Source of the DNA: Actinomycetes bacterium | Lineage (GTDB): Bacteria; Actinomycetota; Acidimicrobiia; Acidimicrobiales; RAAP-2 | DNA length: 57,331 nt | Reading direction: 5' to 3' | NCBI GenBank assembly: GCA_021791845.1 | Contig: JAJYVT010000011.1 | Span: 1-57,331 of the forward strand | Shown: positions 38,091 through 46,375 of the stretch, in pieces | Layout of the letters: every line of letters starts with the position of its first letter | How positions within the stretch are numbered: position 1 is the first letter of the stretch | The notes under the pieces: model-generated | Seen by the model: the letters and a program-made list of their open reading frames with translations, nothing else | What the model was told of the DNA's origin: nothing | Database searches by the model: none | Position numbers and translations under genes: made by a program

Positions 38091-39674
38091 ATGATCGGCG
38101 AGGGCGCGGAGCGGATCGGGGACCGCCGCTTTGCGGCCAAGGTGATGTCCGCCGACGACGCCGCCTCCTTCATCGAGGACGGGGCCCACGTCGGGATGAG
38201 CGGCTTCACCGGCTCCGGCCACCCCAAGGCCGTGCCGGAGGCGCTGGCCCGGCGCATCGGCGAGGCCCACGGGCGCGGCGACCGGTTCACGGTCGGGATC
38301 TGGACGGGGGCCTCGACCGGCCCGGAGCTCGACGGGGCCCTCGCCGCCGCCGACGGGATCGACCTCCGGATGCCCTACCAGTCGGACCCGGTGAGCCGGG
38401 CGAAGATCAACGCCGGCGAGATCGACTACCTCGACCTCCACCTCTCCCATGTGGCCCAGGCGGTGTGGGAGGGCTTCTTCGGCCACCTGGACCTGGCCCT
38501 GGTGGAGGTGGCGGGCATCACCGCCGACGGCGAGCTGGTCCCGTCGTCGTCCGTCGGGAACAACAAGACGTGGCTCGACCTGGCCGACCGCGTGATCCTC
38601 GAGGTGAACGGCTGGCAGCCGGCCGAGCTCGAAGGCATGCACGACATCTACTACGGCACCGCGCTGCCGCCCCACCGGCGGCCGGTGCCGATCGTGGGGC
38701 CGATGGACCGCATCGGCGTGCCCTACCTCCGCTGCCCGCCGGAGAAGGTGGTGGCCGTCGTGCCCACCCACGCGCCGGACCGGACCACCGCCTTCCGTCC
38801 GGCCGACGAGCGCTCGGCGCAGATCGCCGGCCACGTGGTCGAGTTCCTCGCCCACGAGGTGAAGCGGGGACGACTTCCCCCGACCCTCCTCCCCTTGCAG
38901 TCGGGGGTCGGCAACGTCGCCAACGCGGTGCTGGCCGGCCTGGACGAGGGCCCGTTCCGGCCGTTGACCGCGTACACCGAGGTGCTCCAGGACGGGATGC
39001 TCGCGCTGCTCCGCTCAGGCACCTTGGCCTCGGCCTCCGCCACGGCCTTCTCGCTCAGCCCGGAGGGGTTGGCGGAGCTGCGGTCCGACATGCACCGCTA
39101 CCGCGACCGCATCGTCCTGCGGCCCCAGGAGATCAGCAACCACCCCGAGGTGGTCCGGCGCCTGGGCTGCATCGCCATGAACGGCATGATCGAAGCCGAC
39201 ATCTACGGCAACGTGAACTCGACCCACGTGGCGGGGTCCTCGATCGAGAACGGCATCGGCGGCTCGGGCGACTTCGCCCGGAACGCGTTCATCGCCATGT
39301 TCCTCACCACGTCCACCGCCAAGGGAGGGGCCGTGTCACGGATCGTCCCCATGGTGAGCCACGTCGACCACACCGAGCACGACGTCCACGTCCTCGTCAC
39401 CGAGCAGGGGCTCGCCGACCTGCGGGGGTTGGCGCCGCGGAGCCGGGCACGCCAGGTCATCGACCACTGTGCCCACCCCGACTTCCGCGACGCCCTGGAG
39501 GACTACTTCGAGCGGGCGCTGGCCGGGGCGCCGGGGAAGCACACCCCCCACCTCCTCGACGAGGCCCTGTCCTGGCACGTCCGCTACCAACGCACAGGGA
39601 CGATGCGCCCGGAAGGGGCCGAGGTGCGCCGTGCCGGAGGAGCCGGTCCCTCACCGTCGCCGTCGCCGACCTGA
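38091..39674 (+). CDS. Acetyl-CoA hydrolase / succinyl-CoA:acetate CoA-transferase family
   Basis: The 527-residue enzyme matches the AarC/Cat1/Ach1 group, which moves CoA between acetate and succinyl-CoA. Features: GMSGFTGSGHPKAVPEAL, MPYQSDPVSRAKINAGEIDY, GVGNVANAVLAGL, the catalytic Glu expected in YTEVLQDGML, and SSIENGIGGSGDFARN. It ends in a Pro/Ser tail. It probably links acetate disposal to the TCA cycle. It lies alone between the LysE remnant and a convergent regulator gene. Confidence 0.92.
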   Translation: MIGEGAERIGDRRFAAKVMSADDAASFIEDGAHVGMSGFTGSGHPKAVPEALARRIGEAHGRGDRFTVGIWTGASTGPELDGALAAADGIDLRMPYQSDPVSRAKINAGEIDYLDLHLSHVAQAVWEGFFGHLDLALVEVAGITADGELVPSSSVGNNKTWLDLADRVILEVNGWQPAELEGMHDIYYGTALPPHRRPVPIVGPMDRIGVPYLRCPPEKVVAVVPTHAPDRTTAFRPADERSAQIAGHVVEFLAHEVKRGRLPPTLLPLQSGVGNVANAVLAGLDEGPFRPLTAYTEVLQDGMLALLRSGTLASASATAFSLSPEGLAELRSDMHRYRDRIVLRPQEISNHPEVVRRLGCIAMNGMIEADIYGNVNSTHVAGSSIENGIGGSGDFARNAFIAMFLTTSTAKGGAVSRIVPMVSHVDHTEHDVHVLVTEQGLADLRGLAPRSRARQVIDHCAHPDFRDALEDYFERALAGAPGKHTPHLLDEALSWHVRYQRTGTMRPEGAEVRRAGGAGPSPSPSPT

Positions 39675-39700
39675 GCCCCGTCACGCCTCGGGAGCGGGGA

Positions 39701-40513
39701 TCACGCCGTGCCGCCGTCCCGTGGACGTGTCGCCTGCGGGATCCGTTCCCGCCGAGCGCCGGCGCCGGCCAGCACGTCCTCGGCTCGAAGGTCCCGGGCG
39801 ACCACCTGCAGGGCGACGTCGGCGATGCGCTCGTTGCGGTTCCGCGCGTACTTGCGCAGGAGGAAGAAGGCGCTGGCGACGTCGATCCCCAGCCGCTCGG
39901 CGAGGGCGCCCTTCGCCTGCTCGATGACGACGCGCGACGCCAGCGCGTGGCGCAGCTGGTCCGACAGCTCGGTCGCGTGGCGCACGGCCCGGTGCTGGAG
40001 GATGGCGAAGCTGGCGATGTCGGCGAGCGCCTGCGTGACGGCGGCGTCGGTCGGGGACAGGGCGGCGGTGCGGTGGTCGAAGACGTTGAGCACGCCGATG
40101 GCCCGGTCCTCGTGCCGCAACGGGAAGGCATGGACGATCTGGAACCCGGCCGCCGTGGCCTGCGCCGAAAAGTGCGGCCAGCGCGTGCTGCCGGCCAGCG
40201 GCTCGTTCAGCACCGCCTCGCCGCGCCGGTAGACCTCGAGGCACGGTCCCTCGGCCCGCTGGACCTCGAAGAGCTCGAGGCGGTGCATCTCCTCGCTGGA
40301 CGAGGCGACCACGTGCAGCGCGCCGTCGTCGCCGGCCAGGAGGAGGCCGGCCTCGGCCGCCCCGAGCAGCTCGACGCACCGGGCGCTCAGCAGGGCGAGC
40401 AGGTCGAAGAGGTCGAAGTCTCCGACGAGGATGCTCGCCAGCTCGACGAACGTGTCCACGACCCACCGCTCACGCTCCCGCTCCGGGCAGTCGCTGGTGC
40501 TCGTGGTGGCCAC
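39701..40513 (-). CDS. GAF-ANTAR domain transcription antiterminator
   Basis: The 270-residue protein has an N-terminal GAF sensor domain (about residues 25-170: FDLLALLSARCVELLGAAEAG to IGVLNVFDHRTAAL) and an ANTAR RNA-binding domain (RVVIEQAKGALAERLGIDV, then LLRKYARNRNERIADVA). Such proteins bind dual-hairpin RNA and stop termination; in actinobacteria many are orphans. It ends in a basic tail. It is divergent from the PAS/HisKA_3 gene across a 249-base gap. Start GTG at 40513. Confidence 0.9.
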   Translation of the reverse strand: MATTSTSDCPERERERWVVDTFVELASILVGDFDLFDLLALLSARCVELLGAAEAGLLLAGDDGALHVVASSSEEMHRLELFEVQRAEGPCLEVYRRGEAVLNEPLAGSTRWPHFSAQATAAGFQIVHAFPLRHEDRAIGVLNVFDHRTAALSPTDAAVTQALADIASFAILQHRAVRHATELSDQLRHALASRVVIEQAKGALAERLGIDVASAFFLLRKYARNRNERIADVALQVVARDLRAEDVLAGAGARRERIPQATRPRDGGTA

Positions 40514-40550
40514 AACACCGCTCTTTGCACCTCGACAACCATGTTCCAGG

Positions 40551-40569
40551 GCCGGAGGTCACTTCCGGC
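40551..40569. promoter_or_regulatory. Inverted repeat in the GAF-ANTAR / PAS divergent gap
   Basis: gccgga and tccggc arms flank a 7-base centre about 40 bases upstream of the GAF-ANTAR start. It could be an operator or an RNA hairpin in a leader. The rest of 40514-40762 holds no gene that I can support. Confidence 0.3.
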
Positions 40570-40762
40570 TCCGCCGCGCGACCGGTTGTCCATCCGGCGC
40601 GGCGGAAGTACCGTACGGATCGGGAACGAACGGTCGCTCTGGACCTCGGCGACACGGGCACGTGTGGCTGGAGGTCGGCATGCCGCAGCGCAGCGAGCAC
40701 CGTCGTCGACGGCGGCCGACACTTCCCGTCGGCCCGTCGCCCGACGAGCGAGGACGGCCCGC

Positions 40763-41734
40763 ATGACGACGCGGGGGCTCACGAGGGCGACGGCGGCCAG
40801 CGCCATGACGTCCGTGATGGAGGCGGCGCCCGTCGGAATGCTCGTCGCCAACGCCGAGGGCACGATCCTCCTGGTCAACAGCCAGATCGAGCGCATGTTC
40901 GGCTACCCGAGGGAGGAGCTGGTCGGTGCGGCGCTCGAGCGGCTGGTCCCCGAACGGCTACGCACGCCCGGCGGCCGCCGCCCCCGCCCGCCGGCGGCAG
41001 GAGCGGCGGCCGGCCCCAGGGGCATCGGCGTCGCCCCGTTGGGACTGCGTCGCGACGGCACCGAGTTCCCGCTCGAGGTCACCACGAGGCCGTTCCCGAC
41101 CGCCGACGGCGCCCGCACCATCGTGAGCGTCCGGGACGCCTCGGCGCAGGCGGATGCCGACCTGCGCCTCATCGAGGCGGAGCGGGTCGTCGCCGTCCTC
41201 GACGACCGCCAGCGCATCGCCCGGGACCTTCACGACCGGCTCGCCCAGCGCATCTTCGCCGCGGGAACGGCGCTCCAGTCCGTGCTGGCGCGCACCGCCG
41301 ACCCGCTCCTCCGCGACCAGCTGCAGCAGGCGGTCACGGAGACGGACGCCGCCATCCTGGACCTGCGCTCCACGCTGTTCGCCCTGGCCTCCCACGGGCC
41401 GGCAGCGTCGCTGCGGGCTCGGGTGCTGGAGGTCTGCGCCGAGATGCGCACCGCGCTCGGGGTCGCGCCGAGCGTACGGTTCGTCGGCCGCGTCGAGGCG
41501 ACCGACGCAGCCAGCGCCGACGCCCTGCTCCCGGTCCTGCACGAAGCGCTGGCCCGTGCCGCCCGGAGCGGGCGGCCGGCGGCCGTCGCGATCACCGTGT
41601 CGGCGGAGGAGGGGATCGGCTTCGTCGTCGACGTCAGCGGGATCGAGCGGGACGCGTCCGCCGGCCCGCGCGTCCAGGGCGGCGCCGACCGGACCCCGGT
41701 GGCCCACATCGAGTGGCAGGCGCCGGCCCGCTGA
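40763..41734 (+). CDS. PAS / HisKA_3 sensor protein with degenerate ATPase region
   Basis: The 323-residue protein starts with a PAS domain (MEAAPVGMLVANAEGTILLV, then MFGYPREELVGAALERLVP and PLGLRRDGTEFPLEVTTRPF), followed by a HisKA_3 dimerisation helix with the phospho-acceptor His in RIARDLHDRLAQRIF. The C-terminal region aligns in position with a histidine-kinase ATPase domain (VLHEALARAARSGRPAAVAITV, then VVDVSGIERDAS), but the Asn of the N-box (EALxNxxRH) and the Asp-x-Gly of the G1 box are missing. It may be a non-catalytic sensor or rely on a partner. Two genes for other signalling domains flank it. Confidence 0.82.
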   Translation: MTTRGLTRATAASAMTSVMEAAPVGMLVANAEGTILLVNSQIERMFGYPREELVGAALERLVPERLRTPGGRRPRPPAAGAAAGPRGIGVAPLGLRRDGTEFPLEVTTRPFPTADGARTIVSVRDASAQADADLRLIEAERVVAVLDDRQRIARDLHDRLAQRIFAAGTALQSVLARTADPLLRDQLQQAVTETDAAILDLRSTLFALASHGPAASLRARVLEVCAEMRTALGVAPSVRFVGRVEATDAASADALLPVLHEALARAARSGRPAAVAITVSAEEGIGFVVDVSGIERDASAGPRVQGGADRTPVAHIEWQAPAR

Positions 41735-41884
41735 GCCTCGTTCGGCCGTCGCTGCACGGCACGGCGGTTCCCGGGGACGTATCGTCGGCGCCGTCCATCG
41801 GGTCGCGGGTCGTTCGGTGACGGAGCGCTTCTCAGGTGGCCGACCACCGACACGGCACCTGCCGTCACCGAGGAAGTAGGACCA

Positions 41885-42394
41885 ATGCAGCCATGGCAGG
41901 ACGTCGGCGGCTCCGACCGGTGGCCCACCGGCCACCTGGGATGGGTCTTCACCGGGTCGGCCGAGTTCGAGGGGCGCATCGGGAGCTTCCTGGCCGAGGG
42001 GGCGGCACGCCATGAGCGCCTGATGGTCGTCGCCGACGACCCCAGCCCGCACCTGTGGCCGCGCGCCCTGCTCGACCGCGGCGCGCTGGTGGTCGCCAGC
42101 ACCGCCGAGGTCTACGGCCCCGATCGGACGGTCGACCCCATCGCCCAGCGGATCACGTTCGAGGACGCGGTCGCGCAGGCGACGTCGTCGGGCTTCACCG
42201 GCATCCGGGTGGCGGCGGACAACACCAGCCTGACGCTCGGAGTCGAGCGCCTCGCCGCCTGGGTGCGGTGGGAGGACGAGGCGGACCACCTCATGCAGGT
42301 GCTGCCGATCACCGGTCTGTGCGCCTTCGACCGGACCCGGGTCGACGCGGAGACCCTGGCGGCGGTGGAGGACGCCCACCGGATCGGCGTCTGA
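41885..42394 (+). CDS. MEDS-domain (DcmR-like sensory) protein
   Basis: The 169-residue protein is a stand-alone MEDS domain: HLGWVFTGSAEFEGRIGSFL, ERLMVVADDPSPHLWP and FEDAVAQATSSGFTGIRVAAD are typical. The domain occurs in regulators responding to C1 or halogenated compounds and in anti-sigma networks, and is thought to bind small ligands. A GAGGAAGTAGG ribosome site precedes ATG 41885. Its place after the PAS protein suggests a common signalling pathway (inference). Confidence 0.8.
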   Translation: MQPWQDVGGSDRWPTGHLGWVFTGSAEFEGRIGSFLAEGAARHERLMVVADDPSPHLWPRALLDRGALVVASTAEVYGPDRTVDPIAQRITFEDAVAQATSSGFTGIRVAADNTSLTLGVERLAAWVRWEDEADHLMQVLPITGLCAFDRTRVDAETLAAVEDAHRIGV

Positions 42395-42457
42395 GCCGCA
42401 GCCCTCGACGCTCCTCTTCTGCGTCCACGGGCGCGGGGCGCCCCGCTCGAACTCGGG

Positions 42458-42463
42458 TACGAT
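42458..42463 (+). promoter_or_regulatory. Putative -10 element before the cobalamin riboswitch
   Basis: TACGAT 11 bases before the first base of the riboswitch P1 stem, placing the transcript start close to the aptamer. Confidence 0.4.
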
Positions 42464-42474
42464 CCGAGGCACAC

Positions 42475-42621
42475 AGGGCAGCGGACCCAGGAAGCCGGTG
42501 CAAGTCCGGCACGGTGCCGCCACTGTGACCGGGGAGCGACCCTCACGACGACCACGGCCCGAACGGGTTGGAAGGTCGAGGGGAGCGTCGATCCGGGAGT
42601 CAGGATACTGACCGCTGCCCT
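42475..42621 (+). ncRNA. Cobalamin (B12) riboswitch
   Basis: The closing stem P1 is exact: agggcagcgg at 42475-42484 pairs with ccgctgccct at 42612-42621. Inside are the conserved core gaagccggtgcaagtccggc (42491-42510), the gccactgt box at 42518-42526 and gtcaggatactg at 42599-42610, the 3' core. A hairpin (42630-42647) directly precedes the ribosome site of the lipoprotein gene, so control is probably at translation. It should switch off the downstream ECF operon when cobalamin is plentiful. Confidence 0.93.
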
Positions 42622-42629
42622 CCCGACAA

Positions 42630-42647
42630 CGGGGCGAGAGCACCCCG
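42630..42647 (+). promoter_or_regulatory. Expression-platform hairpin of the riboswitch
   Basis: cgggg at 42630-42634 pairs with ccccg at 42643-42647; it abuts the ggagaggag ribosome site (42648-42655) that serves ATG 42662. No T-run follows, so translational rather than termination control is inferred. Confidence 0.5.
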
Positions 42648-42661
42648 GAGAGGAGCGGCAG

Positions 42662-43201
42662 ATGCAACACCGTCCACATCGTTCACGGTCCCCTCGCGCG
42701 CTCGTGCGCGTCCCGCTGGTGCTGGCCGTGGTACTGGCGGCGGGGGTGGCGGCCGCCGCGTGCGGCTCGGGCCGCCCGGCGGCGTCGGCCTCGTCCCACC
42801 CCACCACCTCGGGCTCGTGCGCCGGCGTGCCGGGGGCGCACCACGCTCGCCTCGTGGTCGAGCCGTCCTCGGGGACGGTCGTGCAGCGCTGCATCGGCTT
42901 CTCCGGAACGGGGATCCCGGCGCTCGAGCTGCTGACCGAGAGCCACATCGAGGTCGGCACGCAGAAGTACAGCTTCGGCGTCGCCATCTGCCAGGTCGAC
43001 CACGTGCCCAGCCACTACTCGCAGTGCCTGCCGTCGGGCGCCGACTACTGGGCCCTGTTCCTGTCGACCGACGGCCATCGGTGGACGAGCCCGTCGACAG
43101 GGGTGAGCGACATCACCGTGCCGGCGGGCGGGTCGCTCGGCCTCCGCTACGACCCGCCCACCGGGACCGCGCCACCGCCCCCGCCGCCGTCCCCGGCATG
43201 A
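42662..43201 (+). CDS. DUF4430 (transcobalamin-like) surface lipoprotein
   Basis: The 179-residue protein has a basic N-terminus, a hydrophobic signal (LVLAVVLAAGVAAAAC) with a lipobox-like AAAC and lipidation Cys near residue 34, then a Ser/Thr linker and one domain resembling DUF4430, the fold of the C-terminal domain of eukaryotic transcobalamin: IPALELLTESHIEVG, ADYWALFLSTDGHRWTSPS and ITVPAGGSLGLRYDPP. Two Cys pairs may form disulfides. It is the first gene after the B12 riboswitch and overlaps ecfT by 4 bases, so it is probably an extracellular cobalamin-binding component of the transporter. Binding is inferred, not shown. Confidence 0.8.
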   Translation: MQHRPHRSRSPRALVRVPLVLAVVLAAGVAAAACGSGRPAASASSHPTTSGSCAGVPGAHHARLVVEPSSGTVVQRCIGFSGTGIPALELLTESHIEVGTQKYSFGVAICQVDHVPSHYSQCLPSGADYWALFLSTDGHRWTSPSTGVSDITVPAGGSLGLRYDPPTGTAPPPPPPSPA

Positions 43202-44031
43202 CCCGTCCTGCCGCGGTCGTCGCCTGGGTGCTGACCGCGCTGGCCGTCACCTTCTTCGACAGCGACCCGATCGCCCAAGCGGTCGTGCTCGTCGGCGCCT
43301 GGGTGCTGCTCGCCCGGCGGCACGTCGAGGGCCGGCGCCTGTCACCGCTCGCCATCGGCCTGGCGGTCCTGGGCGCCGCCACGGTGGCCGTCAACGGCCT
43401 GCTGTCGCACACGGGTGCCACCGTCGTCTTCATGCTGCCCTCGTGGATGCCGATCGTCGGCGGCCCGGTGACCGCCGAAGGCTTCGCCAGCGGGGGCGCC
43501 ATCGCGCTCGGGCTGGTCACCGCCGTCTCGGTGACGGCCGCCCTGTCGGTGGTCATCGAGCCGACCGATCTCGTCGATGCCCTGCCCGGGGCCCTGCACC
43601 ACGCCGGCGCCGCGCTCGGCGCCGCCCTCAACCTGGTGCCGGCCACCGCCGCCAGCGTGGTCGCCGTGCGCGACGCGCAACGGCTCCGAGGCTGGCGCGC
43701 CCGCGGGGTGCGGGCCATGGTCGACCTGGCCGTGCCGGTCCTCCTCGGCGCCATCGACCGCTCGGTCCAGCTCGCCGAGTCGATGGAGGCCCGCGCCTTC
43801 GGCGCCGGGCGCCGCACCAGGGCGACGGGCGGAGAACGCAGCGCCGGGCTCGTCGCCGTCGCTGCGGCCGGGGTCCTGGCGGTGGGGATCGCCGCCCTCG
43901 CCCGTGCGAGCGGGACCGCCGCCTGGTACCCCTACCCGGTGCCGACCGTGCCGTCGGTGGCGCCACTGGCGCTCGCGCCCGCCGCCCTGGTGGCGGTGGC
44001 GGGCGCCGCCCTTCCTCGGGAACGGGCGTGA
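43198..44031 (+). CDS. ecfT: ECF transporter transmembrane protein EcfT
   Basis: The 277-residue membrane protein has about six hydrophobic segments and the coupling-helix motifs of EcfT: RLRGWRARGVRAM and ESMEARAFGAG. It connects the ATPase unit to the S component. ATG overlaps the lipoprotein stop (ATGA). Located in a B12-riboswitch operon, it should be dedicated to cobalamin or a cobalamin precursor. Confidence 0.9.
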   Translation: MTRPAAVVAWVLTALAVTFFDSDPIAQAVVLVGAWVLLARRHVEGRRLSPLAIGLAVLGAATVAVNGLLSHTGATVVFMLPSWMPIVGGPVTAEGFASGGAIALGLVTAVSVTAALSVVIEPTDLVDALPGALHHAGAALGAALNLVPATAASVVAVRDAQRLRGWRARGVRAMVDLAVPVLLGAIDRSVQLAESMEARAFGAGRRTRATGGERSAGLVAVAAAGVLAVGIAALARASGTAAWYPYPVPTVPSVAPLALAPAALVAVAGAALPRERA

Positions 44032-45485
44032 CGACGCGGTCGGCGGAGCGGGTGGGTCCCGAGCCCACCACCGCTGACGCGACGGTGGTGGTCGAGGGGC
44101 TCACGTACTCCTATCCGGCGTGGTCCGACCGGCCCGACCCGGCGCTGCGCGACGTGGAGGTGGCGCTGCAGCCCGGCCTGACGGTGGTGGACGGCGACTC
44201 CGGCTCGGGCAAGTCCACGCTGCTCCGCCTCTGCAACGGGCTGGTCCCCCACTTCCACGGTGGGACGGTGCGGGGCCGGGCGACCGTGTGCGGCCTCGAC
44301 GTGCTCACCACGCCGACCCGTCGGCTCGCCCGGAGCGTCGGCTTCGTCTTCCAGGAGCCCGAGGCGGGGTTCGTGCGCGGGACGGTCGCCCGTGAGGTCG
44401 CCTTCTTCCCCGAGAACCTCGGGCTGCCCCGTGCCACGGTGCGGCGCCGGGTGACCGAGGCGCTGGAGCAGGCGGGCATCGCCGGCCTGGCGTCTCGCCG
44501 CCTTCGCACGCTGTCGGGAGGCGAGCGCCAACGGGTGGCGCTCGCCGCCGCCCTGGCCGGCGGGGCGCCGGTCGTGGTCCTCGACGAGCCCATGTCCCAG
44601 CTCGACCGTCACGGGGCCGCGGCCCTCACCGCCACCCTCACCGGGCTCGCCGAGCGCGGGACCACCGTCGTGGTCGCCGAGCACCGGCTGGCCGGCACGC
44701 CCCTCGCCGCCGCCCGGCGCCTCACCCTGGCGGGCGGGCGGGTCGCCGACGGGCCCGCGCCGTCACCGGTGGCGACGCACCTCGCCGCCCCGGCCGCCCC
44801 TGACCCCCAGTCCGGCCCTGCCGGCTCTCGGACGGGGAGCGCCACCATCGAGACGCCGGCGACCGGAACCGAGGCCTGGTCGCTGCGCGGCGTCACCGTC
44901 GGGGTCGGCGGCCGGGCACTGGTCGGCGACGTCGACCTCTCGGGGGCGGCGGGCGACGTGCTCATCGTCACCGGGTCGAACGGCTCGGGGAAGACCACGC
45001 TGCTGCGCACCATCGCCGGGCTCGCCCCCCCGCTCGGCGGGCGGGTGGAGCGCCGTCCCGGCCGGGTGGCGTACCTCCCCCAGGAGCCGGGGGTGCTCCT
45101 GCACCGCCACAGCGTGCGGGCCGAGGTGGAGCAGACGCTTCGCTGGTCGAAGGCGGACGGCACCGCCGACGAGGTGCTGGGACTGCTGGCCCTGCGGGAA
45201 CTGGCCGACCGCGACCCCCGGGACCTCTCCGGCGGGCAGCGCCAGCGGGCCGCACTGGCGGTCGTGCTGGCGGGCGGTCCGGCACTGGCGCTGCTCGACG
45301 AGCCGACCCGCGGCATGGACGCCGCCGCCCGGGCGTCCCTGGCCCGCGGCCTGCGCCACCTCGCCGAGCGGGGCGCGGCCGTGGTCGCGGCCACCCACGA
45401 CCTCGAGCTGGCGCGCGAGCTGCGCGGCCGTGTGCTCCGCGTCGAGAACGGCGTCCTCGTGGACGACCGCCCGGGATGGCCGTGA
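44028..45485 (+). CDS. Fused ECF transporter ATPases EcfA-EcfA'
   Basis: The 485-residue protein holds two ABC ATPase domains in one chain. First: Walker A DGDSGSGKSTLL, Q-loop FVFQEPEAGF, signature LSGGERQRVALA and Walker B VVVLDEPMSQLD. Second (from about residue 290): GSNGSGKTTLL, LSGGQRQRAALA and LALLDEPTRGMD. A Pro/Thr-rich linker joins them. GTG overlaps ecfT by 4 bases. The fusion gives a fixed 1:1 pair of ATPases. Confidence 0.95.
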   Translation: MTTRSAERVGPEPTTADATVVVEGLTYSYPAWSDRPDPALRDVEVALQPGLTVVDGDSGSGKSTLLRLCNGLVPHFHGGTVRGRATVCGLDVLTTPTRRLARSVGFVFQEPEAGFVRGTVAREVAFFPENLGLPRATVRRRVTEALEQAGIAGLASRRLRTLSGGERQRVALAAALAGGAPVVVLDEPMSQLDRHGAAALTATLTGLAERGTTVVVAEHRLAGTPLAAARRLTLAGGRVADGPAPSPVATHLAAPAAPDPQSGPAGSRTGSATIETPATGTEAWSLRGVTVGVGGRALVGDVDLSGAAGDVLIVTGSNGSGKTTLLRTIAGLAPPLGGRVERRPGRVAYLPQEPGVLLHRHSVRAEVEQTLRWSKADGTADEVLGLLALRELADRDPRDLSGGQRQRAALAVVLAGGPALALLDEPTRGMDAAARASLARGLRHLAERGAAVVAATHDLELARELRGRVLRVENGVLVDDRPGWP

Positions 45486-46375
45486 AGCGGACGGGCGTCG
45501 CGCTCGCGGCCGCGTCGGCCGTGGGCGCGACCGTCTTCCTCTGGCCCTTCGTGGGCGGTGGTCAACCCGGAGCGGCGACCGCCGCCGCCTTCGGGATCGG
45601 CACGGCAGCCGCGTTGGCAGCGGTGGAGGTGGCGGCCGGCCGCCTCGACACCAGGCGGCTGGCCCTGCTGGCGGCGCTGGCGGCGCTCGACGCCGCCGCC
45701 CGCGCCGTCGTGGTGACGGGCATCGGCGGCTTCAGCCCCATCTTCCTCCTCATCCTCTGCGGCGGGTACGTGTTCGGGGCCGAGTACGGGTTCCTCCTCG
45801 GGACCACCACGATCCTCGTGTCGGCGCTCGTGACGGGCGGCGTGGGCCCGTGGCTTCCCTACCAGCTGTTCGCCGCCGGATGGGTCGGCGCGCTCGCCGG
45901 GCTCGCCGGCCGGGGTCGCCGGGGCCGCCCGACCCGACGCGACGTGGTGGTGCTGGCGGTCGTGGGCGCGGTGCTCGGGTACGGGTACGGCGCCGTCATG
46001 GACATCTGGAACTGGACCTTCTACCAGGCGTCACCGGGTCTCGGCTTCCATCCCGGGATGGCGGTCGCCGTCGCCGCGCGCCACTTCGCCCGCTTCTACG
46101 TCGCCACGTCGGCCGTCTACGACACCTTCCGCGCCGTCGGCAACGCCGTCATGGTGGCGGTGCTGGGAGCGCCGGTGCTCGCCGCCCTGGCGCGGCTGCG
46201 CGCCCGGCTCCACGCCGACGTGGACCGCACGGTGGTGATGGTGTCGCCCGAGTGCCCTGCCGGGCACCTCGTCACGGGGCCCGATGGCGAGCCGCGAGCC
46301 GCGCTCCCAGCTCGTGGAGCTCGGCCCGCAGCTCCGGCGGAGCGAGGACCTCGAACGGCAGGTCCATCTCGATGA
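45476..46375 (+). CDS. ECF transporter S component, probably cobalamin-specific
   Basis: The 299-residue protein has about six membrane segments (for example FSPIFLLILCGGYVFGAEYG and LAVVGAVLGYGYGAVMDIWN) and resembles S components annotated for cobalamin (CbrT-like). Specificity is inferred from the riboswitch and the transcobalamin-like lipoprotein. It overlaps the ATPase gene by 10 bases. Its last ~45 residues are polar and run antisense over the 3' end of the WYL gene for 104 bases. Confidence 0.85.
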   Translation: MAVKRTGVALAAASAVGATVFLWPFVGGGQPGAATAAAFGIGTAAALAAVEVAAGRLDTRRLALLAALAALDAAARAVVVTGIGGFSPIFLLILCGGYVFGAEYGFLLGTTTILVSALVTGGVGPWLPYQLFAAGWVGALAGLAGRGRRGRPTRRDVVVLAVVGAVLGYGYGAVMDIWNWTFYQASPGLGFHPGMAVAVAARHFARFYVATSAVYDTFRAVGNAVMVAVLGAPVLAALARLRARLHADVDRTVVMVSPECPAGHLVTGPDGEPRAALPARGARPAAPAERGPRTAGPSR

